Below are positions 15,821-25,900 of a stretch of 64,000 nucleotides of DNA, one piece after another. The notes beneath the pieces were generated by a model. That model had not been told where the DNA came from. It saw nothing but the letters and a program-made list of their open reading frames with translations, and did not search any database. The DNA lies in assembly GCA_004293815.1 (NCBI GenBank), contig RDZD01000010.1, forward strand, positions 1 to 64,000, read 5' to 3'. A program made the translations under genes and the position numbers. Origin of the DNA: Cytophagales bacterium (GTDB lineage Bacteria; Bacteroidota; Bacteroidia; Cytophagales; Bernardetiaceae). Position 1 is the stretch's first letter. Each line of letters starts with the position of its first letter.

Positions 15821-18800
15821 ATGCTAGATTTTGTAAGTAAGTCCCTGACTAAAATTTTTGGCACGAAGTCCGACAAAGACCTCAAACTGATTAAACCCGC
15901 TGTTGAGCTGATACATAAGGAGTCGGCCAAACTCGCCAATATTTCAGACGATGAACTCCGCAACAAAACATTACAAATCAAAGCCTTTATTGCTCAAGAC
16001 CTTAAAGAGATAGATGACAAGATAAAAGAGCAACAAAACAGCGTGGAGAGTAATCCTAAGCTAACGCTTCAAGAAAAAGATGTTATCTTTAATGCAATAG
16101 ATAAGCTCCTAAAGGAACGCGACGAGGCGTTGGATACCACGCTTCAGAAAGTGTTACCTGTGGCTTTTGCGGTAGTCAAAGAAACAGCCAAACGACTCAA
16201 AGAAAATGGTCAGCTTGTAGTTACTGCTACAGACCACGACCGTATGATAGCTTCTGAACGTCAAGGGGTTACTATAGATGGTGAACAGGCAATATGGCAC
16301 AACACTTGGCTTGCAGCAGGCAACGAAATCAAGTGGGAGATGGTTCATTATGATGTTCAGCTTATTGGCGGTATGGTGTTGCATGAAGGCAAGATTGCAG
16401 AAATGGCCACAGGCGAAGGCAAAACGCTTGTAGCAACCTTACCTGCTTACCTGCGTGCATTGGCTGGCAATGGGGTACACATCGTAACCGTAAATGACTA
16501 CTTGGCTAAGCGAGACAGCGAATGGATGGGGCCGCTCTTTGAGTTTCACCTCATGCGTGTGGACTGCATAGACAAACATCCCTCAAACTCTGAACGCCGT
16601 CGCCGCGCCTATGCCGCCGACATCACCTATGGCACAAATAACGAGTTTGGCTTTGATTATCTGCGCGATAACATGGTGCATGAGCCTAACGAAATGGTAC
16701 AACGTCGCCATTACTTTGCTATGGTGGATGAAGTGGACTCTGTTTTGGTGGATGATGCCCGAACACCACTCATCATATCTGGCCCCGTACAAGATGGAGA
16801 CATTCATGAGTATGAAGCCTTCAAAGCTCGTATAGAAAAACTGTATAATGAGCAGCTAAAGCTCACTCTTGAGTTTTTGAACGATGCCAAGCGCAAAATT
16901 GAGGCTGGAAATCAGAATGAAGGAGGACTTTCTTTGTTTAGAGCCCACAAAGCTATGCCAAAATACAAGCCTCTTATCAAGTTTTTGGGGCAGACTGGTA
17001 TGAAGCAGCTCATGCAAAAAACAGAAAATATTTATCTGGCCGATAACTCAAGACTTATGCCAGAGGCCACTGAGCCTTTGTTTTTTACTATTGAAGAAAA
17101 AAATAACAGCGTTAATCTAACCGAAAAGGGCGTGAATGCTATCACCGCAAGCGGTGATGATGCTAACTTTTTTGTATTGCCCGATCTTGCCACCGAACTC
17201 GCTAAAATAGACAAGTATTTCCAAGCTCTTAAAGATGCCACACGCGGCAACAATGAATTACCTGAAGAGCAGAAAGAAGAGTCTCTGACAAAAATACAGT
17301 CCGACTACAACGATGCGCGACTCAAGTGCACGCAAGACTACACCACCAAAGCAGGACGAATTCACACCATTACTCAGCTCTTAAAGGCTTATACTCTGTT
17401 CGAAAAAGACGTGGAGTATGTGGTAATGGACGGAAAGGTTAAAATTGTAGATGAAGGCACAGGCCGTATCTTAGACGGTCGCCGATTCTCTGACGGTTTG
17501 CACCAAGCTCTTGAGGCCAAAGAAAATGTTCATATTGAAGATGCTAGCCAGACGTATGCTACCATCACTCTTCAGAACTATTTCCGCATGTACCACAAAC
17601 TTGCAGGTATGACTGGTACGGCAGAAACCGAAGCCGCAGAGTTTTGGGATATCTATAAACTAGACGTAGTGGTTATCCCTACCAATAAAATTATTGCGCG
17701 CCATGACGAAGAAGATAAGGTTTATAAGACCGTACGCGAAAAATTTAATGCCGTTGCGCTCGAAATACAAAGTATGGTTAGTAAAGGCAGACCCGTTCTG
17801 GTAGGTACCACTTCTGTGGAAAACTCCGAGCTCCTCAGCCGTATGCTACAACGTCAGAACATTGTTCACCAAGTACTAAACGCCAAGCAACACGCCAAAG
17901 AAGCCGAAATTGTAGCCAATGCAGGTGTGGAAGGTGCTGTGACCATTGCCACCAACATGGCAGGCCGCGGTACGGACATCAAACTCACTCCAGCCGCAAA
18001 AGCAGCAGGTGGATTAGCCATTATCGGTACTGAACGACACGAATCGCGCCGTGTGGACAGGCAGCTTAGAGGTCGTTCTGGCCGTCAGGGTGACCCTGGC
18101 TCATCACAGTTCTTTGTGAGTTTGGAAGATAACCTCATGCGCATGTTTGGATCTGACAAAATTGCCAAAGTAATGGATACACTTGGCCTCAAAGAAGGTG
18201 AGGTTATTCAGCACTCCATGATTACCAAGTCTATAGAACGTGCTCAGAAAAAAGTGGAAGAAAACAACTTTGGCCAGCGCAAAAGACTCTTAGACTACGA
18301 CAACGTTATGAACGCACAGCGTTTAGCCATCTATAAACGCCGAAAAAATGCTCTTTTTGGAGAACGTCTGTCTAATGATTTGGTCAATATCTTTGGAGAG
18401 TGTGCCGAAAACATAGATATCAAAAACAGCGCAAATCCCGAACAGCACGAGTTTTTGGCTCAAACTGTCATGGGGGTGTCTATGCGAAATGAAGAAAACA
18501 AAAACCTCAACCTCTTTCAGGTGGCGTTTTCTAACTACATAAAGCGAAAAGAAATGCTTCGCCATGCCATAGAAAACTTCCTCTCTGCCATACTCTCAAA
18601 CGAAGAAATGAAAGCACGCGGCGGCGAAGCTTTCATCAATATTGAGGTGAGCGAAAACCGAAGAGTATCGCTTGTCGTTAACTTTGAGCGGAACTTGATG
18701 ATGATACCTTTCACCAATGGCAAATACAACTTCTTCATCGAAGCACCCCTAGACCAAATTCTAGAGTCTAAAGGCAGGCTTGTGATGCAGAAATTGGAAC

Positions 18801-19315
18801 AAATGGTGGTGCTCAATCTCATAGACAATGAATGGAAAGAGCATTTGCGAAGCATGGACGATTTGCGTACACAAGTACAAATGGCTACCATTGAGCAAAA
18901 AGACCCACTTGTCATTTACAAAGTGCAGTCAATGGATCTTTTCAAGCGTTTCTTGGCCGATGTAAACGACTCCGTAGTATCTTTCTTGTCTTTTGTGGAT
19001 ATGGCTCAACTCACACCCACCGACACCAATCCTATACAGCGTCGTCGCCGCAAGCAAGCTCCCCCAGTGCGCCAAACCTCATCAAATACGCAGACGGAAG
19101 AAAACAACAGCGATACAGAGCAGCCAAACACAGCGGCTAAAAAACAAACGCCTGACAATATCATTAAGCATACCGCACCACGCACATCAGATCGCACGTA
19201 TGGGCGCAATGACCGTGTAAACGTGCGTTATGTAGACGGCACAATCCGCAAAAATATCAAATTTAAAGATGTGGAGCAGGATTTGGCCAGCGGAAAGTGC
19301 TTGCTCATTGCTTAG
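15821..19315 (+). CDS. secA: Preprotein translocase ATPase SecA (long Bacteroidota form)
   Basis: The 1164-residue motor drives protein export through SecYEG. Seen in order are an N-terminal MLDFVSKSLTKIFG, Walker A in EMATGEGKTLVATLPAYL, a DEVDSVLVDDARTPLIISG Walker B region, the preprotein-binding domain, the second helicase domain (TNMAGRGTDIKL, GRSGRQGDPGSSQFF), and the scaffold/wing region. It is longer than the ~900-residue E. coli protein because of inserts after the first Walker region (around the AKRKIEAGNQNEGG segment) and elsewhere. The C terminus ends in RYVDGTIRKNIKFKDVEQDL and GKCLLIA. It lacks the CxCx8CH zinc finger, as in many Bacteroidota. The ATG at 15821 is chosen; the frame is open to 15782. 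A 19-bp hairpin follows. Confidence 0.95.
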   Translation: MLDFVSKSLTKIFGTKSDKDLKLIKPAVELIHKESAKLANISDDELRNKTLQIKAFIAQDLKEIDDKIKEQQNSVESNPKLTLQEKDVIFNAIDKLLKERDEALDTTLQKVLPVAFAVVKETAKRLKENGQLVVTATDHDRMIASERQGVTIDGEQAIWHNTWLAAGNEIKWEMVHYDVQLIGGMVLHEGKIAEMATGEGKTLVATLPAYLRALAGNGVHIVTVNDYLAKRDSEWMGPLFEFHLMRVDCIDKHPSNSERRRRAYAADITYGTNNEFGFDYLRDNMVHEPNEMVQRRHYFAMVDEVDSVLVDDARTPLIISGPVQDGDIHEYEAFKARIEKLYNEQLKLTLEFLNDAKRKIEAGNQNEGGLSLFRAHKAMPKYKPLIKFLGQTGMKQLMQKTENIYLADNSRLMPEATEPLFFTIEEKNNSVNLTEKGVNAITASGDDANFFVLPDLATELAKIDKYFQALKDATRGNNELPEEQKEESLTKIQSDYNDARLKCTQDYTTKAGRIHTITQLLKAYTLFEKDVEYVVMDGKVKIVDEGTGRILDGRRFSDGLHQALEAKENVHIEDASQTYATITLQNYFRMYHKLAGMTGTAETEAAEFWDIYKLDVVVIPTNKIIARHDEEDKVYKTVREKFNAVALEIQSMVSKGRPVLVGTTSVENSELLSRMLQRQNIVHQVLNAKQHAKEAEIVANAGVEGAVTIATNMAGRGTDIKLTPAAKAAGGLAIIGTERHESRRVDRQLRGRSGRQGDPGSSQFFVSLEDNLMRMFGSDKIAKVMDTLGLKEGEVIQHSMITKSIERAQKKVEENNFGQRKRLLDYDNVMNAQRLAIYKRRKNALFGERLSNDLVNIFGECAENIDIKNSANPEQHEFLAQTVMGVSMRNEENKNLNLFQVAFSNYIKRKEMLRHAIENFLSAILSNEEMKARGGEAFINIEVSENRRVSLVVNFERNLMMIPFTNGKYNFFIEAPLDQILESKGRLVMQKLEQMVVLNLIDNEWKEHLRSMDDLRTQVQMATIEQKDPLVIYKVQSMDLFKRFLADVNDSVVSFLSFVDMAQLTPTDTNPIQRRRRKQAPPVRQTSSNTQTEENNSDTEQPNTAAKKQTPDNIIKHTAPRTSDRTYGRNDRVNVRYVDGTIRKNIKFKDVEQDLASGKCLLIA

Positions 19316-19331
19316 TCAAATAGTCTTAAAT

Positions 19332-19394
19332 AAAACATTTGGGCTAAGTTCTGGAGGGTCTTGCGCACCAATCAAAACTTAGCCCAAGTGTTTT
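19332..19394 (+). terminator. 19-bp hairpin downstream of secA
   Basis: AAAACATTTGGGCTAAGTT (19332-19350) pairs with 19376-19394, with a single G:U pair around a 25-nt loop, 16 nt after the secA stop. The right arm ends in TTTT. It is a convincing secA transcript end. Confidence 0.75.
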
Positions 19395-19540
19395 GAATGC
19401 GATCTGCCACGAACAAACACTAGCAGAGAATAAGAAAATATCGCCCTAAAAGATACCTTGATAAGAACATAGCAACAGGCTTAGCGAAAATTCTCACAGA
19501 TTTTAGGGCTTTTCAAAACACACTAAAAAGTATCGGAATC

Positions 19541-19570
19541 TTGAAAAACCAAACTTTATACGTAATTTTG
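19541..19570 (+). promoter_or_regulatory. Promoter of the rsmB-like gene
   Basis: TTG (19541-19543), a 19-nt spacer and TAATTTTG (19563-19570) match the consensus. The predicted start near 19576 leaves about 35 nt before the TTG start codon at 19612. Confidence 0.65.
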
Positions 19571-19611
19571 CGGCCTAAAATGTCCTCTATAAGGTTCAAA
19601 CTCATTTCGTT

Positions 19612-20859
19612 TTGATACATAAAGTAAGCCAGCCCAGTAAAATTCATTTTTCGCACCTCTTGGCCATAGGTGAGTGCGTGAATCTTATATTTAACGAAAA
19701 ATACTTGGCAGACAGAGCCTTAGAGTATGTTCTCAAAGAAGACAAAAGGCGCGGCACCAAAGACAGAGCTTTTATAGCTGAGCATGTTTACACACTCGTG
19801 AGGCACTGGCGACTTTTGCGACACTGTGCACAATTGCCACACCAAGACACACAAGCTCATTTTTCGGATGGTGAGATATGGCGCACTATGGCAGTTTTAC
19901 TTAATTGGGAGGGCTACTCCGTTCAACAATTCAGAGAAACGGCTGAGGCTGCTCATTATCCTTTGCCTACAGAAAGCGACCTAGAGGCTATGCCTTTAGC
20001 CTTGCGTTACTCCTTGCCAGACTGGCTTTTTGAATATTTAAAAACTGAACTAAGCATAGAGCAGCTCAAAAATGAACTTTGGGCACAAACCCAACAAGCA
20101 CCGCTCTTTGTGAGAGCCAATACTCTCAAAACAACAGCTTTGGAGCTTAAAAAATATTTTACAGAACTCAACATTCCTTGCAGTTTGGTGGGCGAGAGTT
20201 ACCCAGATGCCTTGAGAATCCATTCACGTACCAATATCATGGCCACTGGTGCGTTTAAAAATGGATTTTTTGAGGTGCAGGATTTATCTTCTCAAACAGT
20301 AGCCCCACTTCTCAGTCCACAGCCCCACGAGCGTGTGTTGGATGCTTGTGCAGGAGCAGGTGGAAAAACCCTGCATTTGGCTGCCATCATGCAAAATACA
20401 GGCAAAATCATTGCCCTAGACACAGAAAGTAAAAGGCTCAAAGAGCTAGAGAGACGCATGCTCAGAGGTGGTATAGAGAATGTAGAAATCAGAACCATAG
20501 ACAGTTCAAAAACAATCAAACGCCTAGAGGGGAGCATGGATGCAGTGCTTTTAGATGTCCCTTGCTCGGGTTTGGGAGTGTTGCGCCGCAACCCTGATGC
20601 TAAATGGCGACTTACTCCAAATCGTATACAAGACCTCAAAAACACACAAAGTCAAATACTGAGAGATCTCCACAAAACGCTTAAGCCACACGGCCGTTTG
20701 CTTTATGCCACTTGCAGTATATTGCCTTCAGAAAATGCAATTCAAGTAAAAACTTTTCTGGATCAAAACCCTCAGTTTGAGTTGGTAGCGGAGAGCCAAT
20801 TGTTTACTCAAGCCGATAGTGGCGATGGTTTTTACAAAGCATTGCTTCAAAAAATATAG
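19612..20859 (+). CDS. rsmB: 16S rRNA m5C methyltransferase, RsmB/NOL1-NOP2-Sun family
   Basis: The 415-residue protein has an N-terminal NusB-like RNA-binding helical part (about 1-150). The SAM-dependent methyltransferase core has LDACAGAGGKTLHLA (SAM site), LLDVPCSGLGVLRRNPD with one conserved Cys, and LYATCSILPSENA with the catalytic TC motif. The two-cysteine arrangement is diagnostic of 5-methylcytosine RNA methylation; the position in 16S rRNA (C967 type) is inferred from the RsmB-like architecture. No ATG lies near the conserved start. A TTG at 19612 is used because the family alignment begins about here (KIHFSHLLAIGECVNLIFN) and the promoter is just upstream. Confidence 0.85.
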   Translation: MIHKVSQPSKIHFSHLLAIGECVNLIFNEKYLADRALEYVLKEDKRRGTKDRAFIAEHVYTLVRHWRLLRHCAQLPHQDTQAHFSDGEIWRTMAVLLNWEGYSVQQFRETAEAAHYPLPTESDLEAMPLALRYSLPDWLFEYLKTELSIEQLKNELWAQTQQAPLFVRANTLKTTALELKKYFTELNIPCSLVGESYPDALRIHSRTNIMATGAFKNGFFEVQDLSSQTVAPLLSPQPHERVLDACAGAGGKTLHLAAIMQNTGKIIALDTESKRLKELERRMLRGGIENVEIRTIDSSKTIKRLEGSMDAVLLDVPCSGLGVLRRNPDAKWRLTPNRIQDLKNTQSQILRDLHKTLKPHGRLLYATCSILPSENAIQVKTFLDQNPQFELVAESQLFTQADSGDGFYKALLQKI

Positions 20860-20865
20860 TCTGTT

Positions 20866-20884
20866 TCAAGCGTATGCCGCTTGA
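20866..20884 (+). terminator. Small hairpin after the rsmB-like gene
   Basis: TCAAGCG (20866-20872) pairs with CGCTTGA (20878-20884) around TATGC, 6 nt after the stop. The stem is short and lacks a T tract, so termination is uncertain. Confidence 0.4.
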
Positions 20885-21099
20885 GTAGGCTCTCAAAAGA
20901 ACGCGGCCAAGTATTCTGTGAAATGTTTTACAGACAATCGATATCCTATAATGCTTTTACAAAGCTTAGGAGTCTGTTTTGCTCCCATTCTGTCGCCTTC
21001 CCTTTGATTGAGGATGTGCTATTTTTGTTTCATAAATAAAAAAGACTTAACTTGCGCTCAAATTGCTATTTGATTTAATTGCTAAGCTAGTCCAATTTT

Positions 21100-23655
21100 A
21101 TGAGTGAAAACCATGGCAGAATCATCAATGTAACCATTGAAGATGAAATGAAAGTGGCCTACATAGATTATTCTATGTCGGTCATTGTTTCGCGTGCCCT
21201 TCCTGATGTGCGTGATGGCTTAAAGCCAGTACATAGACGAATTCTTTACGGAATGTCTGAACTTGGTGTTTATCATAACAAACCATTTAAAAAGTCTGCC
21301 CGTATTGTGGGTGAAGTGCTGGGTAAGTATCACCCACATGGAGACACTGCTGTTTATGATACCATGGTTCGTATGGCTCAGCCATGGTCTTTGCGCTACC
21401 CCATGGTGGACGGACAGGGCAATTATGGCTCGGTAGATGGAGATAATCCTGCTGCGATGCGTTATACAGAAGCTAGGCTTACGCGCGTAGCTGAAGAAAT
21501 GCTGGCAGACATCGACAAAAACGTTGTAGATTTTGGTCCTAACTTTGACGATTCACTCAAAGAACCTTTGGTGCTTCCTTCTAAGATACCAAACTTGCTG
21601 GTTAATGGCACAACAGGTATTGCAGTTGGTATGGCTACCAATATGGCACCTCACAATCTTTCCGAAATTGTGGACGGCGTGGTGGCTTACATCAACAATC
21701 CTGAAATTACGGTTCAGGAGCTAATGGACTTCGTGTCTGCCCCTGATTTTCCTACGGGCGGTATCATATACGGTACAGCAGGTGTCAAACAAGCATTTTT
21801 TACGGGCAGAGGCAAAATAACAATCCGAGCAAAAGTCCTGTTAGAGCCAGATGATGATCACCCAGGACGTGAGCGCATTGTTATTACAGAGCTGCCGTAT
21901 CAAGTAAACAAAGCTGTTTTGATAGAAAAAACAGCCCAGCTCATTAATGAAAAGAAAATAGAGGGTATCTCTACCATACGCGACGAGTCAGACCGCGACG
22001 GTATGCGCATTGTTTACGAACTTAAGCGTGATGCTGTACCGAATGTGATTATCAACACCCTCTTTAAAAATACCTCGCTTCAAGTAACTTTTGGTGTCAA
22101 TAACGTTGCTCTCGTCAAGGGCAGACCCATGACCCTAAACTTGAGGCAGCTCATCAAGTATTTTGTGGAACACCGCCATGAAGTGGTGGTTAGACGCACA
22201 CAGTATGATTTAGCAGAGGCAGAGAAAAAAGCCCATATTTTGTCTGGGTTACTCAAAGCTCTTGACCACATCGATGAGATTATTGCTCTCATCAAAGCCT
22301 CGCCGAGCACGAATGAGGCCAAAGAAAAGCTCATGCTTACTTTTGATTTCTCTGAAATTCAGGCCAGAGCTGTTCTCGAAATGCGACTACAACGTCTCAC
22401 GGGTCTGGAAAGAGACAAGCTCCAAAACGAATACGATGAGTTGATGAAGTCCATTGCCTACTATCAAAGTCTTTTGGCAGACGAATCTCTGAGAATGGGA
22501 GTGATTAAAGATGAGCTTGTAGAAATAAAAGCCAAATATGGCGACAAACGCCGCACGCAAATAGAAGAGTATGATGGTGAGATTCTCATAGAAGACCTCA
22601 TTGCAGACGATCAGATGATTATAACCATTTCTAACGAGGGTTATATCAAACGCACGCCGCTAGCCGAGTATAAAGCTCAAGCGCGAGGCGGCAGAGGCTC
22701 TAAAGGTGTAGCTTCAAAAACAGACGATTTTACGGCTCACCTTTTTTCAGCCACAAATCACAATTATGTACTCATTTTTACAGATCCTGGTCGTTTATAC
22801 TGGCTCAAAGTGTATGAAATCCCAGAAGGATCAAAAAATGCTAAAGGGAGACCTCTCCAAAATCTTATTGCCATAGAGCCAGGTGAACGCGTGAGAGCTG
22901 TGATTAACATCAAAACGCTTTCGGATGTAGACTACATCAAGAGCAATTATTTGGTGTTTTGTACCGAAAAAGGTATGATTAAGAAAACCAGCCTAGAGTC
23001 TTACTCCAGACCACGCTCGAACGGTATCTTGGCGTTGGGCATCAACGAAGACGACCGTTTGCTAGATGTGAAGCTTACTGATGGCAACAGCCATCTTATC
23101 ATGGCTTTACGTTCAGGTCGGGCTATTCGCTTCCATGAGGAGCTAGTTCGTCCTACAGGCCGTGGTGCTGCTGGTGTGCGTGGTGTGAGACTAGCTAACG
23201 AAGAAGACCGCGTGGTGGGCTTGGTGTGTAACTCTACACTCAATCAAAACGCATCAGAGCTATTGGTGGTTTCAGAAAAAGGTTATGGTAAGCGTTCTGA
23301 TATTGAAGAGTATCGTATCACGAACCGCGGCGGCAAAGGCGTAAAAACGATTTCTGTAACCGAAAAAACTGGCTATTTGGTGAACATCATGGACGTTGCG
23401 GATAAAGACGATTTAATGATTGTAAAAAAATCAGGTATTATGATTCGTCTACATATCAGCGATTTGCGTGTGATGGGCCGAGCCACACAAGGTGTACGCC
23501 TCGTGCGTATAGGCGAGGATGACGCTATTAGCTCTGTGGCCAAAGTGGAGCGCGATGAGGAGCAAGAAGTGCATCTGCCTGATATCAACGATGTACTGCC
23601 AGAAGACAACACTCCTGACGAGCCTGATGATGACGCAGCAGACGATGCGGAATAA
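21100..23655 (+). CDS. gyrA: DNA gyrase subunit A
   Basis: The 851-residue protein contains the GyrA N-terminal topoisomerase domain with catalytic Tyr122 ([10 protein letters not shown]). A six-bladed C-terminal DNA-wrapping domain carries a GyrA-box-like QARGGRG (about 527), which favours GyrA over ParC. With GyrB it introduces negative supercoils. In the quinolone-resistance region, residue 83 (E. coli numbering fits exactly) is Thr ([10 protein letters not shown]), where E. coli has Ser; residue 87 is the usual Asp. The C terminus ends in an acidic tail. It is monocistronic and closed by a perfect 19-bp hairpin. Confidence 0.95.
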   Translation: MSENHGRIINVTIEDEMKVAYIDYSMSVIVSRALPDVRDGLKPVHRRILYGMSELGVYHNKPFKKSARIVGEVLGKYHPHGDTAVYDTMVRMAQPWSLRYPMVDGQGNYGSVDGDNPAAMRYTEARLTRVAEEMLADIDKNVVDFGPNFDDSLKEPLVLPSKIPNLLVNGTTGIAVGMATNMAPHNLSEIVDGVVAYINNPEITVQELMDFVSAPDFPTGGIIYGTAGVKQAFFTGRGKITIRAKVLLEPDDDHPGRERIVITELPYQVNKAVLIEKTAQLINEKKIEGISTIRDESDRDGMRIVYELKRDAVPNVIINTLFKNTSLQVTFGVNNVALVKGRPMTLNLRQLIKYFVEHRHEVVVRRTQYDLAEAEKKAHILSGLLKALDHIDEIIALIKASPSTNEAKEKLMLTFDFSEIQARAVLEMRLQRLTGLERDKLQNEYDELMKSIAYYQSLLADESLRMGVIKDELVEIKAKYGDKRRTQIEEYDGEILIEDLIADDQMIITISNEGYIKRTPLAEYKAQARGGRGSKGVASKTDDFTAHLFSATNHNYVLIFTDPGRLYWLKVYEIPEGSKNAKGRPLQNLIAIEPGERVRAVINIKTLSDVDYIKSNYLVFCTEKGMIKKTSLESYSRPRSNGILALGINEDDRLLDVKLTDGNSHLIMALRSGRAIRFHEELVRPTGRGAAGVRGVRLANEEDRVVGLVCNSTLNQNASELLVVSEKGYGKRSDIEEYRITNRGGKGVKTISVTEKTGYLVNIMDVADKDDLMIVKKSGIMIRLHISDLRVMGRATQGVRLVRIGEDDAISSVAKVERDEEQEVHLPDINDVLPEDNTPDEPDDDAADDAE

Positions 23656-23675
23656 GTCTTGAACGCATATCTCAA

Positions 23676-23717
23676 AAAAAGCGGTTGCTAGAAACTCCTT
23701 TCTAGCAACCGCTTTTT
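23676..23717 (+). terminator. Strong rho-independent-type terminator of gyrA
   Basis: AAAAAGCGGTTGCTAGAAA (23676-23694) pairs perfectly with 23699-23717 over 19 bp around the tetraloop CTCC. The right arm ends in TTTTT. Confidence 0.92.
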
Positions 23718-23872
23718 GCATCTAAACACAACTGTAATTTGTGCTACAAAATATTCCCAAATCACACCCTAAGGATAAGCAGATGAATCGCGTTTAGTCT
23801 TTGGGAGCTTACAGTATTCTGATGTTTATGTTTTTTTAAGACTTATTAAATGGTTATTGTCATTCTAAAAGT

Positions 23873-23880
23873 TAATTTTG
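23873..23880 (+). promoter_or_regulatory. -7 element (TAATTTTG) upstream of lptG
   Basis: TAATTTTG matches TAnnTTTG and lies 50 nt before the lptG ATG. No TTG occurs at the right spacing, so only the -7 half is supported. Confidence 0.4.
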
Positions 23881-23930
23881 CACTGTAATGACTATCCTTT
23901 ACCCAGATTTGCGTTCAAATAAGTGTTTTG

Positions 23931-25394
23931 ATGCTCAAAAAAATAGATAAACTCGTACTCGGCAGCTTTTTTCAGCTCTTCTTTCTTACTTTTTCGGTAG
24001 TGCTTTTCATACTCCTGATGGTGTTTATGGCTAAGTATTTTGAAGATTTGGTAGGTAAAGATTTAGGAGCGGATATTCTGGGGCAGTTTTTAATGTACTT
24101 TGCTCTAACGCTTGTACCTCAGGCACTCCCTTTGGCGGTTTTGCTGTCAAGTCTAATGACTTTTGGAGGTTTGGGCGAACACTACGAACTGACAGCTATT
24201 AAAAGCTCAGGCGTGTCATTACCGCGTATTTTAATGCCTGTTGGTCTGATTGCGTTGGTACTTTCTTTTGGGGCTTTTCACTTCAACAACCGCGCTGTAC
24301 CCGAAATCAACCTCAAAACTTATACCCTACTCTACGACATCAAGCAAAAAAAACCAACATTAGAATTCCCAGAAGGGGCTTTTTATAACGGGATACCCAA
24401 CTGGAGTATAAGAATCAACAAAAAAGACCCTGATGGTATAGGCATGCGCGACATCATTATTTATGATCATACCCAGCAGCGTGGTAATACCGATGTGATT
24501 GTGGCAGAAAAGGGCACGATGAGAACCATTCTAGGGGATCAGTATTTGCAAATGGAGGTAGAAAATGGCTATAAGTTTTCCGACCAAGGCAGCTCCTATG
24601 AGCGAAAAGTGGCTTCTGCTTTTGTCAGAGATAAATTTAAAAAAGCCCGATTTGTGTTTCCTCTAGAATCTTTTGGCCTTAACAAAACCCCAGAAGAGTT
24701 ATTTACAGGTAACCGTTACATGAAAAACGTGGATCAACTTCAAACAGAAGCTGATTCTCTGTTTGATTTTGCCAAAAGAACAGGCCAAAATATTGCTGTT
24801 ACGGCTCAAAGCTATTTTGACTACCAATATTCGGCAGTTCGTATAGCTGAACGCGCCGAAAAACCTACTCAAGCCAGCGATGTGTTGCCAAGCTTTACAA
24901 TTAAGAACGAGACCTTTAGCAAGTCCGATATGCAAACACTCTATCAACGCGCCATCAGCAGGGCAGAAAGTCTTCAGGCTCTCATCAACAGCAATGGCGA
25001 TAGAATTTTTGACTACGAAGAAAACGCACGAAGGGCTTTATTAGAAATGCACAAACGCTATACTTTGGCTGTGGCCTGTTTTATCATGTTTTTGATAGGC
25101 GCGCCACTTGGCTCCATCATCAAACGCGGTGGTTTAGGGATGCCCGTTATTGTCTCAATAGCCTTTTTTATCGTGTTTTATGTTATGGGCATTATGGGAG
25201 ACAAATTTGCGCGTAAAGATATTGTTCCTGTTTTAGTGGGCGCATGGGCTCCCAACTTTGTACTCTTGCTTTTTGGTTTGTTCTTTTTGAGGCAAGCTTA
25301 CCGCGATTCTAGAGTTTTTGAGATGGATATTTATCTTATTTTCTGGGATAAAATAACACAAAAATTTGCAAAAAAAACTAATCCCACTACATAA
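23931..25394 (+). CDS. lptG: LPS export permease, YjgP/YjgQ (LptG/LptF) family
   Basis: The 487-residue inner-membrane protein has hydrophobic helices near 13-37, 57-83 and 104-125, then a large periplasmic beta-jellyroll (about 140-350). Three C-terminal helices cover about 375-465. This is the LptF/LptG layout, and the conserved LGSIIKRGGLGMPV loop is present. It forms part of the Lpt bridge that extracts lipopolysaccharide from the inner membrane. Bacteroidota often encode a single long YjgP/YjgQ protein here, so F versus G is uncertain. An LptE-type lipoprotein occurs at 47813-48361. It is followed after 5 nt by purE, probably in one operon. Confidence 0.85.
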   Translation: MLKKIDKLVLGSFFQLFFLTFSVVLFILLMVFMAKYFEDLVGKDLGADILGQFLMYFALTLVPQALPLAVLLSSLMTFGGLGEHYELTAIKSSGVSLPRILMPVGLIALVLSFGAFHFNNRAVPEINLKTYTLLYDIKQKKPTLEFPEGAFYNGIPNWSIRINKKDPDGIGMRDIIIYDHTQQRGNTDVIVAEKGTMRTILGDQYLQMEVENGYKFSDQGSSYERKVASAFVRDKFKKARFVFPLESFGLNKTPEELFTGNRYMKNVDQLQTEADSLFDFAKRTGQNIAVTAQSYFDYQYSAVRIAERAEKPTQASDVLPSFTIKNETFSKSDMQTLYQRAISRAESLQALINSNGDRIFDYEENARRALLEMHKRYTLAVACFIMFLIGAPLGSIIKRGGLGMPVIVSIAFFIVFYVMGIMGDKFARKDIVPVLVGAWAPNFVLLLFGLFFLRQAYRDSRVFEMDIYLIFWDKITQKFAKKTNPTT

Positions 25395-25399
25395 AAATC

Positions 25400-25900
25400 A
25401 TGGTTGGAATCATTATGGGAAGCCGCTCAGACCTCAAAGTGATGCAAGCAGCGGCCAATGTTCTTCAAGAGTTAGGTGTGACCTTTGAGCTGACTGTCGT
25501 TTCAGCACATCGCACGCCTATGCGCCTCTATAGCTATGCACAAACAGCTTCTGAGCGAGGTTTGAAAGTTATCATTGCTGGTGCTGGCGGTGCTGCACAC
25601 TTGCCGGGTATGGTGGCCTCGCTATCGCCTCTCCCTGTGGTTGGGGTACCCATTCACTCCTCCAACTCTATTGACGGCTGGGATTCAGTGCTTTCTATTC
25701 TGCAAATGCCTGCGGGCGTGCCCGTGGCTACTGTGGCTCTCAATGGTGCAAAAAATGCAGGCATTTTGGCTGCTCAAATCATTGGCGCATCTGATCCTTT
25801 AATTCAAAAACGCATTTTAGAATTCAAAAAGCGGTTAGAAGAAGAGGTGCTGCTTTCAGTAAAAGAAATAGACCAAAAAGGCTGGCAGAATGTTACCTAA
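25400..25900 (+). CDS. purE: N5-carboxyaminoimidazole ribonucleotide mutase
   Basis: This 166-residue class I PurE converts N5-CAIR to CAIR in purine synthesis. Motifs seen are GSRSDLKVM (phosphate binding), VVSAHRTP (catalytic His), AGAGGAAHLPGM and the VGVPIHSS segment. The length and motifs are those of the family. It starts 5 nt after lptG, and its end overlaps the start of sbcD by 11 nt, so translation of the three is probably coupled. purK is not in the window. Confidence 0.95.
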   Translation: MVGIIMGSRSDLKVMQAAANVLQELGVTFELTVVSAHRTPMRLYSYAQTASERGLKVIIAGAGGAAHLPGMVASLSPLPVVGVPIHSSNSIDGWDSVLSILQMPAGVPVATVALNGAKNAGILAAQIIGASDPLIQKRILEFKKRLEEEVLLSVKEIDQKGWQNVT

